NCBI GenBank assembly: GCA_037447605.1
Contig: CM074809.1
Location: forward strand, 1,717,607 to 1,781,606
Reading direction: 5' to 3'
From: Zygnema circumcarinatum
Lineage: Eukaryota > Streptophyta > Zygnematophyceae > Zygnematales > Zygnemataceae
Length of the DNA stretch: 64,000 bases
The notes under the pieces are model-generated. The model searched no databases. It was not told the origin of the DNA and worked only from the letters and a program-made list of their open reading frames with translations. Every line of letters begins with the position of its first letter. The stretch's first letter is position 1. Positions 24,091 through 36,484 of the stretch are shown in pieces. The position numbers and the translations under genes are program-made.

Positions 24091-25079
24091 TAGGGTTGGG
24101 GGCACGGTCCCCCTCCGACCCGTGCCCAGGGGCACGTGCCCCCCCCCCCTTGGGGGGGGGCATGCCCCTTTTTCGTGCCCCGTGACGTGACTGCATTGAG
24201 CAATTCAAATCGGCCCCAAAAAGAATATACTATTTTAAAAACGGTACGGATGAAGGTACAGAAAGTACAGATGAATGTACTACAGTGGGGGGTCCTCGTA
24301 TTTACCACCCCAAGGAGTGCGTCCTCAATATTTTCGCCCCAATTTTGCCGAAACCACTTTTTTGTACGGTAACTTGTGTTAGCCGTACTGTTCGTACTTT
24401 CCGTACTATCTGTACTAGCCGTTACGGGCTTACGCAAAACGCACCTAATCTCCCCGCTCGTGCCGCCGTATGAGGCGCTCGCTCTTCTCCTCGTCTTCTT
24501 GACTTCGATACGATACGATACGATACGATATGTCAATACGATACGAAACTCTCCGATACGAAACTATCCGTACTAGCCGTACGAGCTGTTGTAGCCGTTA
24601 CGGGCTCGCATTTAAACTCTCCGACAGTATATGCGTCACGATATGTCACGATACGATACGATGCTAATTGATACAGTACGATACGGTACGATATGGTACG
24701 GTACGATACGTACGGTTCAACATGAACTCTAACATATACCGCCCGTCTATTCGTAACACGAACCTTATATATGCAAATTTAATATTTTCGCCTCATTTTG
24801 CCCGGAACCAGGGTAGAAAATATGAGGACCCCCTACTGTAAACGTACGGATAAAGGTACACATGTACGGTAAAATATGAAAAGTACGGACAGTACTCAAC
24901 ACAACAATCGTCACCGGCCCGGGCCTGGTCGTACGAGGTAAGCGTCACGTGACAGGGGGCACGGGGGGGCACGAAATATATGGGGAAAATTTTTGGAGGC
25001 GTGCCCCGGGCACGGACGGTCAAAAATGGGGGGCATGCCCCCCCCCCGGGCATGCCCGTGCCCCGTGCCCCCAACCCTA
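24091..25079. mobile_element. hAT-like non-autonomous element (989 bp) with 8-bp target duplication
   Basis: The ends are inverted repeats starting TAGGGTTGGGGGCACGG, with further inverted subterminal blocks (GGGGGCATGCCCC, CGTGACGTGAC versus GTCACGTGACG, and a GGACCCCCTACTGTA block). It is flanked by identical GACGGGAC at 24083-24090 and 25080-25087. A TAGGG terminus with an 8-bp duplication is the usual picture for hAT transposons. No transposase is encoded. The interior is rich in GATAC and CGTAC units. It sits in the divergent promoter region, ending 118 bases before the start codon of the LRR-WD40 gene. Confidence 0.87.
24497..24720. repeat. GATAC / CGTAC short tandem repeats inside the hAT-like element
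   Basis: Runs of GATAC (for example 24507-24530 and 24650-24662) alternate with CGTAC/GTACG units and with CTCCGATACGAAACT, which occurs twice. This is simple-sequence expansion within the transposon interior. Confidence 0.65.
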
Positions 25080-25196
25080 GACGGGACGGCTGGCTGGCAC
25101 CCGCCAGGCGGACACTCCCTCCCTCCGTCCCTTCCTCCCTGCCTGCAGCACGCGCTCGGAGGGTAGGGCGCTGCGCTGCGTCCTCGGGCGCCGGCC

Positions 25197-28100
25197 ATGG
25201 CTGCGGCGGGCCGGGCCGCGGAGAGGGGCTGGGGGACCGACAGCGCTGCCGTTCCGCCGTACCCTTCTTCTCTCAGTGACAGGTGAGGCGGGGGCATTGG
25301 CAAGGGTAGGGTGCAGGACAATGGTGGGCGGGACTTGCAGCAATATTGTGCTGGAAGTATGCATTGCAGGGGTAGGCTGGTTGAAGGGATTCTTTCGAGG
25401 AGATTTGGGGTTTTCTTGAAACTAGTCGCGGCGTGGGGATGCGAACAGAAGTTTGACTGCCCGAGGATGCCATGTAGTGTTAACGGCGTCAGCGGAAGTG
25501 CCGACAATTGTATTGCTTTCAAAGAATTCTGAAAACTTCTAGGAGTTGAAATTATGCATATCGTTGCACCCTAAATTTGGACACCACTTAGTACTAGCTT
25601 GTTGTCCTTTTCTGCTCTGTCCTCATTCCTTTGTCTTTTCATCCTGTAAAAACGTTCGCTTTGTAAACTTAATTTTGCTTTGAATATGTGGTCTGGTTCA
25701 TTTTCAACTTCTCTCGTCTTTAATACTCTGTACATTCATCCAATTTAACCCTATCATTATCTCTCGATCTGTCTTGGTAACGTCTATGAGCTCTGATGCC
25801 GTCATGTTTCAAGCACAAAGACAGCCGGCTTCATCTTTGCGCTCTCTTCTGAGGATCCGTGTCAAATTTGATCAATGTCAGCCTGCTGTTTCTCCGGCAC
25901 AGATTAACTATTCACCAGTTCTGCTGACGAAGCGCAGGTACATGGAAGTGTGCCGGAGCTGTGGCGAGGAACCTCATGCAAGCATTCTGGCCAGCTGTTA
26001 CTTTGTGAGTGCCAACATTTTTCGTTTTATAAAGTGGAAGGTTTCCCCAGATGCGTCTGTTTGTTTCAATTAGTGACCTTCCTCACCGTTAATCATGTTC
26101 GCCCTTATTCTGTCCGGAAGAATTTTTGTTGCCACAGTGAAATTGGCAAACACGATCAGAACGGGAGCTTAGGTCTTGCAGAACCTGGAGTGTGGTCTCA
26201 CGGATCCTTTTTCTGTTTGACAGTCCATACACTAATTCCCTGAACGGACTGTGACAACATCACTGGGTGACACATTATTCTTTGTATGGTAGCTCTCCAA
26301 TCATGCACTTATAAAATGCAGTTTGTACATAAAGAGGGTTTGTTCTGTAATGTTTGCAAACAAATTAGAGTTTCTTAACGAGCACGAGGAGATAGAAGTC
26401 TTGTTTATAATTTATCCATTTTTTTATTCTTTAAAGTAGTGTTTTCAACTTTTGCACTCGTCGTCAGGCTGCGAGATTTTCACTGTGAACCTCGATTTTT
26501 CAAGAAGAAATTATCGAAGCACTGGAGGAATGCTGTAGTCGACTTGCTATTCGACAATTAACCAATGAAGTCTCTTGTCTCCTGTGGATTTTTTCCTTTG
26601 CTCATGGGCCACTTTAAGCATGTCAGACGGGTGGAGTATGGTCGATAGTAGCCAGGTGGTGAAAGCAACCAGGTTCTTTTGTACGGATCGGCAGGTCCAT
26701 GCTGGATAACTAGCTATCAATGTTCTAAAAACATTTGGTAATTGTACGCTCAGGTACTTTTAACTCGCTCACTTTCTACCACTTGCCGTCATGCAGGCCA
26801 ATGACGTCCTGAAGCAGGGGAGGCCTGCTGCTCTGGAGATTTCTCTTTGCCCTTTGGAAGAAAGGGATGGCCCGGGGCTTGCAGGTCTCCTGAGCTGCAA
26901 CTGCCCGGGGATCAGTGCAGTGGACATTGATGCAGAAGATTCGCAACTTTCACCTGCCCTCGTGCTTCAGATACTGAGAGCAGCAGGGGGGAGGCTTCGC
27001 GCAGTTGACCTGACAAACCGGCACATGGGCCGGGAGATTCTGAAGTAAGATACTAGTCTCCTGAATTGGGGCAAATTGGGAAGAGTCTTCAAGCATTCAG
27101 ACCTGGTTGATCTGAGTCTGGCCATGAGGCCGAAAGGTTGTTTGCTTGAAGGATTTGGTAATTGAAGGCATTCTCTGAACCATACATATGGACCTTGCAA
27201 GTCCGCTTGGGGACTTCTTTCCGACACGCCTAGTTGTCCAGATGGGGTCACGTGTTCATCGCTGAGGTGGCAACAAGTGAATAATGTGGATGCAAAGAGT
27301 TTCCAACTAAAACTCTACATGAGCTTTGTATTTCCAGATTTTTTTCTTTTCTTTTTGACATTGATGCAATTGTTTTTGGGAAGCAAGCACAGAGGAATTG
27401 TCGTATCCTATGTTCCGTATGTTATGAATGGTCTTTGTCTGGAGTCGTTCCGGTACTGTTTCTCAGAAACTGTCAGAGTTTTCTTTCAACCTTTTGCTTT
27501 CTCCCAAACATGTGATTATTGAGGCATACGGCTAATGCAACCGTGATGTGTTGCGTTCCTTGCTGGTCTTTCTTCTGGGAAGTGCATTTGCTTTTAGAGT
27601 TTTCATAAGTTGAATTTGCTCTCACTGTCATTTTGTTTCCACTATTGGCGTTTCTGCAGGGACATCTTCTATCAGGGCTTGCCATGCGTCAGCCTCAATC
27701 TCACTGGCTGTCACGTCAGGAAACTGCCTCTGATTGGTCCCTTTGTCAGGCTGCGCACTCTGATCTTGGACCACAATCACCACATAAGCATTCTGCCTGA
27801 GAACTGCTTTGCTCGGATGCCGCAGCTTGCACGCCTTTCGCTTTGTGCGACAAGCATTGGCAACCTTTGGACCGCGACTGCCGCTCTGCTGCGGCTCACT
27901 TCTCTCACAGAGCTGCGCTTCCAGCACTGCGACTGCTGTCCGCACACCACAGCGGCTTGCCCGACAAGTCTCACCAGTGGCAAGGGAATGACAACTCAAC
28001 AGCTGAACAAGGAGGCTTTTCATGCGATGGCAGGGGCGATGAAAATTGAGGATTCGGGTTGTGCAAAGGAGGTTGTGAGTGGAGCCGTAGATGTAGATAT

Positions 28101-31100
28101 GTCGCATCATGACTTGTCTACCTCTAATCCAGGAACTACGGGCAGTAGCAACCTCAGAAATTTGTGGACAGTTGAGGAGCCCCCACGTGCACTACAGGAT
28201 GGCTCGTGTTGGGAGATGCAGTCGCGTGATGCGGGGATTGAGAATGATTTTGGAGCGGCAGCTAACCTGAATTCTAGACAGTCCAACATCCTCGATGTCA
28301 GGGAGAGTATCCGGACGCCTGAAGGAGCTCTTGGTGTCCAAACTTCAGCATATGAAGCGAAATTGCTGCAACCTTCTGGAGAATGTGAGCAGCCGTGGAG
28401 TGGCCAGGTCACAGTATGTGAAGCACAGATAGGATCCTCGGAACCTGTTGTGTGTTCTTTGGCGAGGCAACGGATGGGAGAGGGGCCGCCCTTGGACAGC
28501 ACATGGTGTAGAGGGTTCAGTGCTGAGCCCACAGCCATGGATATAGACAGTCATAGCGTTATGCTTGAGCAACCTGAAGTCGCCTCTACATCCTATACTC
28601 CACAGGACTCGCAAGAGCACGGGTCATTCAGAGATGGAGAGTGCGGAGGGGCACTTCCAGGTTTTTCCAGGCCCACAAATGTGACGGGCTGTTTCTCACA
28701 GGCTGCAGGGGGCGGTGGAGGAGTGGGCGAGACTTTCATTGATAGTATGAAGGAGGATGAAGGAGATAATGATATTTCTAGGACACACAGGAATTATGGG
28801 ACAGTAAGGAGGTTATTCAGGATAGAGAGGGATCAGCAGGCAACAAGTATTGCGGCTGATATTGCCGGGGAGAATGAGCGGGAGAGGATGATGCGGAGGT
28901 GGAACATCAGCACAAGCAGTGCGGAGCAACCACTTGATATTGATGGAGAATTAAGAGAGGAAAGGAGGTCGGCTGCAGGACCCACAGAACTACCATTTGT
29001 CGGAACACTTACCCGGAGCGGTTCAGGTGAGAGGTCCCTAGCAGATGAACGTGAGGGGCGATGGAACGAAGAGGGTAGGGAGTGGGAGGAGGGAGCTGCA
29101 GAGGGAAACGATGGAATAGCTTCTGATAATCTGCAGGTATCAGTGGATGATTCCCATGAAGAAGCTGACCACCTTTATGGTGTGGAAGACGAAGGGATTG
29201 AAGGGACTGGTGATGTAGCTGTGATGTTTGGGGAACGATGGGAAAGTGAGGGACCATTTGTGGAGGAATCTCATATGGAAATAATTCCGGGAGGGTTTGA
29301 AGCGCCTCCACCTTCACCCCATCTTGATGCTCAAAGAATATTCTTGAGGGAGGGGTCACAACGAGCCAGCTTTGGCTCACCACTTCCTCCTGCACCCATC
29401 ACCACGGAAGCTCCTTTAGAGATAGGTGGAGGGGAGGACATGGTAGGAATCTGGGACGATGAAGGGGTTACCAAACGGACAAGAAAGCACCCATCTCCAA
29501 TTTGTGAGGAGCACTATTACCGAGCATTCATGGTGGCCCTCCTCCCGAATTTACAGGTTCTGGATAATGTACATATTTCGAATGATGAGAGGGCAGAGGC
29601 AGAAACAATGTATATAGAAAAGTTTGAAAAGCTAGCAAATGGTAGGAAAAGAAAAGAAAATGTGTACCATATATTGAAATGTCGTGAGGTGGGGGCTGGG
29701 ATTTCTACGAGGAGGAAAAGCGAAAACTGTGGGCCGACTATACACCCAGCGACTGGCCCTGTTCAGCTGTCTGGCTATCCTGAGCGGAAAATGGGAAATG
29801 GAAGTATCAGTCAGCCCTCTGAAGACTTCAACCACAGCTTGGAGCAGCATGTGGGACACGCGTCAACTGGTGAAGATGCCACATCGCAGTTACCACCCAC
29901 ATTGCAAACTAGGATGGCTGTTCCGAAGGCGACACCTGCCAGTAGTGGTGGCTCGCGGTTTTTGGGGAGTTCTGAATTGCAATTGCAGAAGGCATGTCTG
30001 ATGGGGGAAACGAGGGGACATAAGGAACTCTTCCGCGCAGCAGTGCTGTCTGATGAGCCAGTAGGGGCATTTACAGGACGCAATTTGGTGCATTCTTCCG
30101 CTGAGCCCATCAGTGACAGTGTTATGGATACCTCGCCGATGCTCAAATTTTGCGGTGCTGTTGTGACGAGTGCCGGAAAAGAGGGGCCAACTGGGTATCG
30201 GCGAGCCCTCGCATCTGCACGTGTGGCAGGCTCTGATTGGTCCGAGATGATGCCAGTGAAAATTTTAAATGGGCATGGGGTCGACATTCACCGGTGAGCT
30301 TGCGTACTGGCTAACACGTTTCCTGGCCCGCGACTCATTAGCTGGGTTGGTATACGCCATGGAGCTCACTTTTATTTGGCAACTTGGCTATTTTACTCCT
30401 TGTTTGCCCCCTAGGAGGCCTTGTTCCTTGCATTGACAATTCAATGGCGGAGCACGTCCTTATGTCCTGCTCGTGTCTTCGCCATTCTTTGTTCTGGTGA
30501 TGAATGTGAAACTTCTGCATTGCGCCTGTGCAGACGATATCGGCCTCGCCAATTTGAGTACAATCCGTTGGAGCCGCATCTCATGGTGGTGGGCACACTA
30601 CAGGGCGAGGTTTTGGTGATCAACCATGAGACAGGTGTCACTGTCGGACAAGTTCAATCCATCGGAGCACCCCACAGCATTCTCGGCCTTTGTTGGCTCA
30701 ACAAAGATCCATCCAAGGTAACCTGCTGCATACATACATTCATATCGATTGCCTGTTTTCCTGTAGTTCCCCAAACTCCACGAGCTACATGCCTAACAAA
30801 TCACTTCCCCTTCCATCATCCCCTCCCTTCCGTCCCCCTTCCTTCCCCCTTTCCTCCACATCTCATTCCCCTGCTCCTCCTCCGCACTCCCAATTCAGTT
30901 TCAACTGCCCTTCACCTCCTCCATTGTGTGCTTCTCCCCTGCACTAGGTGATAGGAGGATGCGATAATGGCTCCATCCAACTATATGATGTGAACCATAT
31001 GCGAGCATCCCAAGTCGCCGCTTTGCGTCGAACCCACCCTGGGGGCAGCCCCCTCTGCTCCCCCGACCCCCCTCTGGGGGGGCGACCTCCCGGGAGGGGG

Positions 31101-33753
31101 CCCCCAGGAATAGGGCCGCCCGTTCCACGCAGCCCCGCATTGTATACGTATGAAGACTTCGAACAGCTCACCTCCGTTCATATCAACTGCACCGACGATG
31201 TCTTTCTGGCCAGCGGGTGGGTATCACTGTTAGTTATTTGGGTTTTAAAGGGGTTATATGGTAAGGTTTGCTTGTGCGACAATTTTGGGACATCTAGAGA
31301 GTGTGGTTAGACAACAGAAATTTTGGAGTTGCTTGCTTGTTTTTCTCTGTTTTTATCGATGATAGCTTCTCGTGGTTCCTGGAGGTTTTGCACAATGCAT
31401 CCTAATGTAATTCTCTTCTTGCAGATATTCGAATGATGTCGGCCTCTATGACCTTCGTACCGGGCGGCGCCTGCAAATTTTTCCAAATCTTCACCAGGAA
31501 CACATCAATGTGCTAAAATTTGCTCATCACTCTCCACACCTTTTTGCCACAAGCAGCTTTGACCGCGCCATAAAACTTTGGGATGCGCGCCAAAACATAT
31601 CTTCCCGCGGCCCGATCTATTCTGCTCACAGCGATAATCCCAATGTTATGGTGTGCTTCAGCCACGACGACTATTTCCTTTTGTCGTCGGCAGTAGATAA
31701 TGAGGTGAGGAACTTACTTCCGGGCTTGAAGCCTTCAAGGGAGTTAGCTTTTGACCTAACTTTTGATAGCTTTTGATAGCTTTTTAGCTTTTTTTTTTTT
31801 TGCTTTTTATCTTTTAGTTTTTTAGCTTTTTTTAGCTTTTTAGCTTTTTAGCTTTTTAGCTTTTTCATCTATCTGGTGCTATAACATTACTAATTTAGAC
31901 AAAGTCTAGACATGCACCTGGTCATGCTTGCTTGTTGCGACAAGATTCCTCCACCACTTCAAGAAGTATTCATCTTACTGATCCATCAATTTCACATGCC
32001 TCAGGTGCGTCAACATTTGGCTGTTGATGGGCGACTTCATCTCAAACTCGACCTGAAGCCGACGCGCAGCAGCCATAACTACACGCGCGCTTATTATATG
32101 AACGGGCGGGACTATATTGTTAGCGGAAGCTGTGAAGAGAATGCAGTTCGCATTTCTTGTGCACGAACGGGTCGTCAACTTCGTGATGTCGCATTTGAGG
32201 TGAGCACCACGAGGCATCGTCTTGACCCATTCCTGTCTTCACTACCGAGTGAGGCAGTTTCCTGCGCAAAAACCCCTTTCAGGATTCTGGTTGTGCTGCC
32301 TGGAAGAAGACCGGCTTTAGACTTTAGGCTTGTTCACTGTTTGCTGATTTGCACAAAAGCAGCAGGCTGCTTCGTAGGTGTGTCGCTGCATAATGGTCTC
32401 TGCTGATACTTTTCGATATCGCCTTTCCTGTGGGGGCTTGGGGAGAAAAGGGGCACGGTCACGTGGGCAGAGGCAGCAAAACGAATCCCTATGTGCAGTC
32501 CTTGAGGGGAGACCCTGCCAAGGTGAGAGAAAACATGGGGGGCTTCTCTTGAAATGTCACTTGGATGGATGATGGCCTCACCGCGCTTTGGCAAGTAGGC
32601 TCTCTTTGGAAAATCCATCCGGGTTATTCGTAATAGTAACTTTCTAATTTAAGGATCGGGTATCCGGAATTCAGGATAGTTCAGAAGTAAAGTTTGTTGT
32701 TCAGAAGCCTGCTGTTAGTAACCATGTTGTGACAGAGAGATTTTGTACATACTGTGATGTTACTGCAGTTGCATTCTCACATTTTCTGTTCCAATTATAT
32801 AGTTCACGATGAATTGCGGGAATCAGCTCCATACTTGGATCTCATTGGTGCTTAGAAGTGAAAGTGCAGTAACTTGGTTCATTACATTAATCTCTGTAAT
32901 GGAACTCTTAATTTATCGAGTTTTTACTATTGCTGTTGCTTCTGGTAGCTCGTATGTAGTGTCTGAGTACTTTGCCTTTTTCTGCGTTGTATGACAGGAC
33001 TTCAATTTCGGTGTTCTTGTCGCATATCACTATCCTACGTCTCGTTCAGAGATTATGAAGGTGACAAACTTGCGTTTCTCATTTCCTAGGTTGTAGGCCA
33101 TGGAGCTGCTTTCTCTAGTTTGAGGCATGAGCCGTCTGTCATTTTTACAGCATATAAACTACTGAATACAGAAATATGATCGGCAAGTCAAAAGTTCAGT
33201 TCCGCATATGCAATATGCGGACTATTCTTTTTTTGGAAGGTTGGTTTCTTATGAAGCCAAGTCATTTGGTGTTATATACCACTCATGAAAGAGTTGTGTT
33301 ACCAACATGTGGGTCTTTTTGTTTTTCTTGTTTGGAAATGCAAAAGTTGAACTTGTTAGAATTCAAAGCTCTTGCCAAACTGTGTGGTCCAGCGTCGGAT
33401 CATAATCTACTGAGTAGAGAAGCGTGGTGCCAGTTATTCCCAAACTATGAACAACGGTTGTTCCTGTCACTTTCTAAAACTCTCTTGTTGCCCTGCATTT
33501 GATAACCAATGCTTTGCTGCCTGAACTCAAAGTGGGTTCGAGCTGACGGTTCTGTAACGTAAACGGTAGTTTTTGTTCAAGAAAGGTTCGATTGAATCTT
33601 TGGCTTCACAATCTTGGATACTCATGAAAGGTTCGTCTCCGTTGGCTCCATCTATTGCGGCGTTGCTTGCAGGTAAACCTTATGTCGAGTAATGCGACTA
33701 AGCACAGTGAAAAAGAGATGCGAGCGGTGCCGCCTGCTGGTCTGGGAGCTTAA
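25197..33753 (+). CDS. LRR-WD40 repeat protein (plant transducin-like family)
   Basis: Exons 25197-25282, 25938-26004, 26797-27044, 27660-30293, 30534-30717, 30948-31216, 31425-31704, 32005-32199, 32451-32522, 32998-33060 and 33673-33753 (stop TAA). All phases agree and give 1,392 residues. The N-terminal part (about 50-230) has leucine-rich repeats with LTGCHVRKLPLIGPFVRLRT and SIGNLWTATAALLRL. A conserved block PSPICEEHYYRAFMVALLP lies near residue 740. The C-terminal 380 residues form a WD40 propeller, with PRQFEYNPLEPHLMVVGTL, GGCDNGSIQLYDV, HINVLKFAHHSPHLFATSS and YYMNGRDYIVSGSC. The architecture matches a plant WD40 family I remember, whose role is not clear to me; it could be a scaffold or a CUL4-DDB1 adaptor, which is only inference. 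Odd points are a very long acidic linker in exon 4 and a Gly/Pro-rich insertion in exon 6. Confidence 0.88.
31760..31866 (+). repeat. Tandem TTTTTAGC repeat in an intron
   Basis: Repeated TTTTTAGC units with T-run variation, in the intron between the exons ending at 31704 and starting at 32005 of the LRR-WD40 gene. It is probably slippage-prone simple sequence. Confidence 0.7.
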
Positions 33754-36484
33754 CAGAAACCATTGGCGGATGATTACTCTATTTTGAAAGGCTATGAATG
33801 CTGGCCTCCCCAATCAGCAACTATGGGTACAGCAGAGCTGTCGGTTATGTCCATTGCTGGATGCTTGTAATTCACAACGTGTACACCAGTTGGTGACAGG
33901 AACATCAGTCTTGAGCTGGACTCGTATACCATGCTTGGAACATGGAGAGAGCTCTCACACTATTTTGGTGCTTCATGAAGACGAGGGTGCTACTTACGCG
34001 GAGGTTTCTGAACTGGAGGAAGTTGAAATGGAGCTTCCAAAGCAAGGAAGGGGGGAAGCAAAGCAGACGCGTTGAGTAGCATTCCTGCTTGGTATGTGAA
34101 GAAGCAACGCGTATGGGGTGATCTGTGATGTGCACCTTCTTCAACTGCAGCTCCATAATAGCAAGAGTTCTCTCACGAAAATTGTATAGAACAGACGGAC
34201 TTCATTTCACTGCCAGAGTCGGGCAAAGGTCAAATGCTAAACCGCTGAAGGTAATATACCCCAGAATTCCCTTCCTCGTAGGATGAAATGTCCTCAACAT
34301 CTTTAGATGTATGGGATGGAAAGCTCTCCAAGAGCTATCGCAGCGGGAAACTGAAGCTGAAATGGACTAGGACCTGGCTGGTCGAAAGCTCATCGGGAAG
34401 AGGCCAGAATAGGCCTATCATAGAGAGTTTGGGTGGCCACACTTCTTCATTACACGTTAGTGTGTGAGAGGTGTCATAGCTCATACTGTGCACACAACTA
34501 AATTGTGTTGTACGTGTTGTAAAAAATTGTGATGTTAGAAAACGTTATTATAAGAAAGATTAGTTCTGTGTGGAGAACACAAGTGGAGAATGTCAGGCGT
34601 GAAGCTCCAATTGTTGTTTGATTTTCTGGATTGTGCTCTTGCCAATTGGAAAGTACCAGAGCATTGCTTCAACCAAGCAACCGGTCTGACAGTCAGTCAG
34701 TCAGTCAGTCTTCTGGAAGTGAGTATCAGTGAGATCCGTCTGAAGAATTGTTGACAGGAACGTTGTGTTTCATAACCGTTGTTCACTTTTACTATGCTTT
34801 CTTAATGAAAACTAAAGAGATTGAACAGTTGATGTTATTTATACCGCAAGATTGTGTTTTTCTGTGATGAGAAAAAGTCTAGAGAGTGTACAAAAGGCCT
34901 TTTGAGAGGGATGCGAAGTATTCTTCGAGATTGTTTGAGATTTGCCTGTGCACATATCGACGTTGTAACGCTCCTCGCCGTTGCACCATGCCATGTATAT
35001 GCATTCCAAATGGAGGGCCAAGCATAAAAGCCACAAAAAAGGAGATCATAAAAAGGTTTTCTTGAAAAATTACTTATGGAGTACAAAGGGTGTGTAACCA
35101 TCCTCATGGTAAACTAAGTAAATTCTGAATTCTATACGTTCAATAATTTTTAGCGTTGCGGCCGATCCACAAGTTCAATTTAATCTCCTACCGAACCCAA
35201 ATGCTTCGTCATTTTTTGTAACTCTTATCCCTTTTACCTCTTTCTCTTTCATTTTTCTCTTTTCCTCGTGGTTCCCGTGGATGAGTTTGTCGGTGGACAT
35301 TTGGTGGCATCATCGCCATCGTGAGATCAACGCCCCGTCCCCATTCTCGTTCGCCGGATGGTATTGAAAGTTAAACCCCTTAAACCAATCTCAACTCCGA
35401 GCTTTTTTCTTTTGAGCTTAGGTCCTTTGCGGCCAGTTCCTCGTGGTTCCCCGTGATGATGTTGTCCATGTACTTCATCATGTGTTGTACATTTGATGGC
35501 CTCATCGCCATCGCGAGACCAATGCCGCTTCCATTTCTCTAGCGAAGCCACATTCATGTAATTGAATTTTCTCCTTAGTCCGCGAATTTCCAACTAGTTG
35601 CCCGCAAATGTAAGACCTTTATGCATGTACCATCCGCCTTTCTAAAAACAGGCTTACTTTTGCTCCTCTTTTTCTTTCGCTCCTATGTATTTTCTCTCCC
35701 GTGTCACTCCTTATGTGTCATCACTCATCACGTCTCTTACAGCCGCGTGCTGCTTTCTTCCCTATACCGATCTGTGCGAACAAAAAGAAAGTAGAAAATT
35801 GTTGTGGAGTCGTCTTTAACGAAGTTTCTCATGGGTTCTCTATCAAGTGAATGGAAGGGAAAAGGGAAGGGAAAGGAAGGGAGAAAACAGGAGAAAATAG
35901 CGCAGAAAGGGGAGAAATGGCTGAATCAACGCAAAATGATTAAACATAAGGAAAACAAGGACGAAAGCACACAAAGATGAGACAACAGGAACAGCGCAAC
36001 ACAACACGAAAGTTAGGCAGAAAACCTCAGAAAACAGAGCAAAAAATGGCAAAAAAAATAAAAACTCGCAGCAAAACAGCAACAAAAAGAACAAAAAGGC
36101 ACACAGACAAGAACGGCGGAGCAATGCAGGGGATATGCCGCAGGAAAATAAAACAACAACGAGAGGCTGCCACGTGGCCGCAGCAGAGGCAGCGGTAGCA
36201 GGCGCCCGAAGCCCTCTCTTATCGCAGCGCTCACTCCCTCCCTCGCCCTCTCTCCCTCTCTCCGCCCTCTCTCCCTCTCTCCGCCCTCGAAAGTATGTAT
36301 TTCGCAGACACGGCGAGAGGTGCCATAATTTTCGCGCTGAAAGTTCGCGGGCGTAATCTTTGGACGGGGGAGGCGGAGGGAGAGGGAGGGCGGGAGGGAG
36401 GGAGCCTGCTGCCCTGCTTGGCTACTTGGACGAGGGCCGGCGAGCGCTAGGACGCCAGCCGCATCCTGCAAGGCGGGGGCCTCC
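33754..36484. other. Intergenic region without recognised genes
   Basis: After the LRR-WD40 stop codon comes its presumed 3' untranslated region. A GTCA microsatellite (about five units) lies at about 34690-34710. Two copies of a dispersed repeat lie at about 35255-35525. A strongly purine-rich stretch covers about 35845-36080, and a CTCCCTC-rich stretch at about 36230-36290 precedes the S28 protease gene and probably belongs to its promoter. Open frames here are low complexity. Confidence 0.5.
35255..35525 (-). repeat. Two copies of a dispersed repeat
   Basis: Read on the minus strand, both copies share CTCGCGATGGCGATGA-type sequence, then CCATCAAATGTACA or CCACCAAATGTCCA, then GGGAACCACGAGGAA. 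The copy nearer 35420-35525 continues with CTGGCCGCAAAGGACCTA. The same motif series occurs at 14400-14470 and 50790-50875 on the plus strand. It may be a remnant of a transposable-element reading frame, but I do not recognise the parent element. Confidence 0.6.

Noticed and set aside
24083-25087. Possible autonomous transposon
   Set aside because: No transposase-like frame exists between the ends; it was kept as a non-autonomous element.
35843-36124. 93-codon minus-strand Phe/Leu-rich open frame
   Set aside because: Low-complexity translation of a purine-rich tract; looks like a membrane protein only because of composition.
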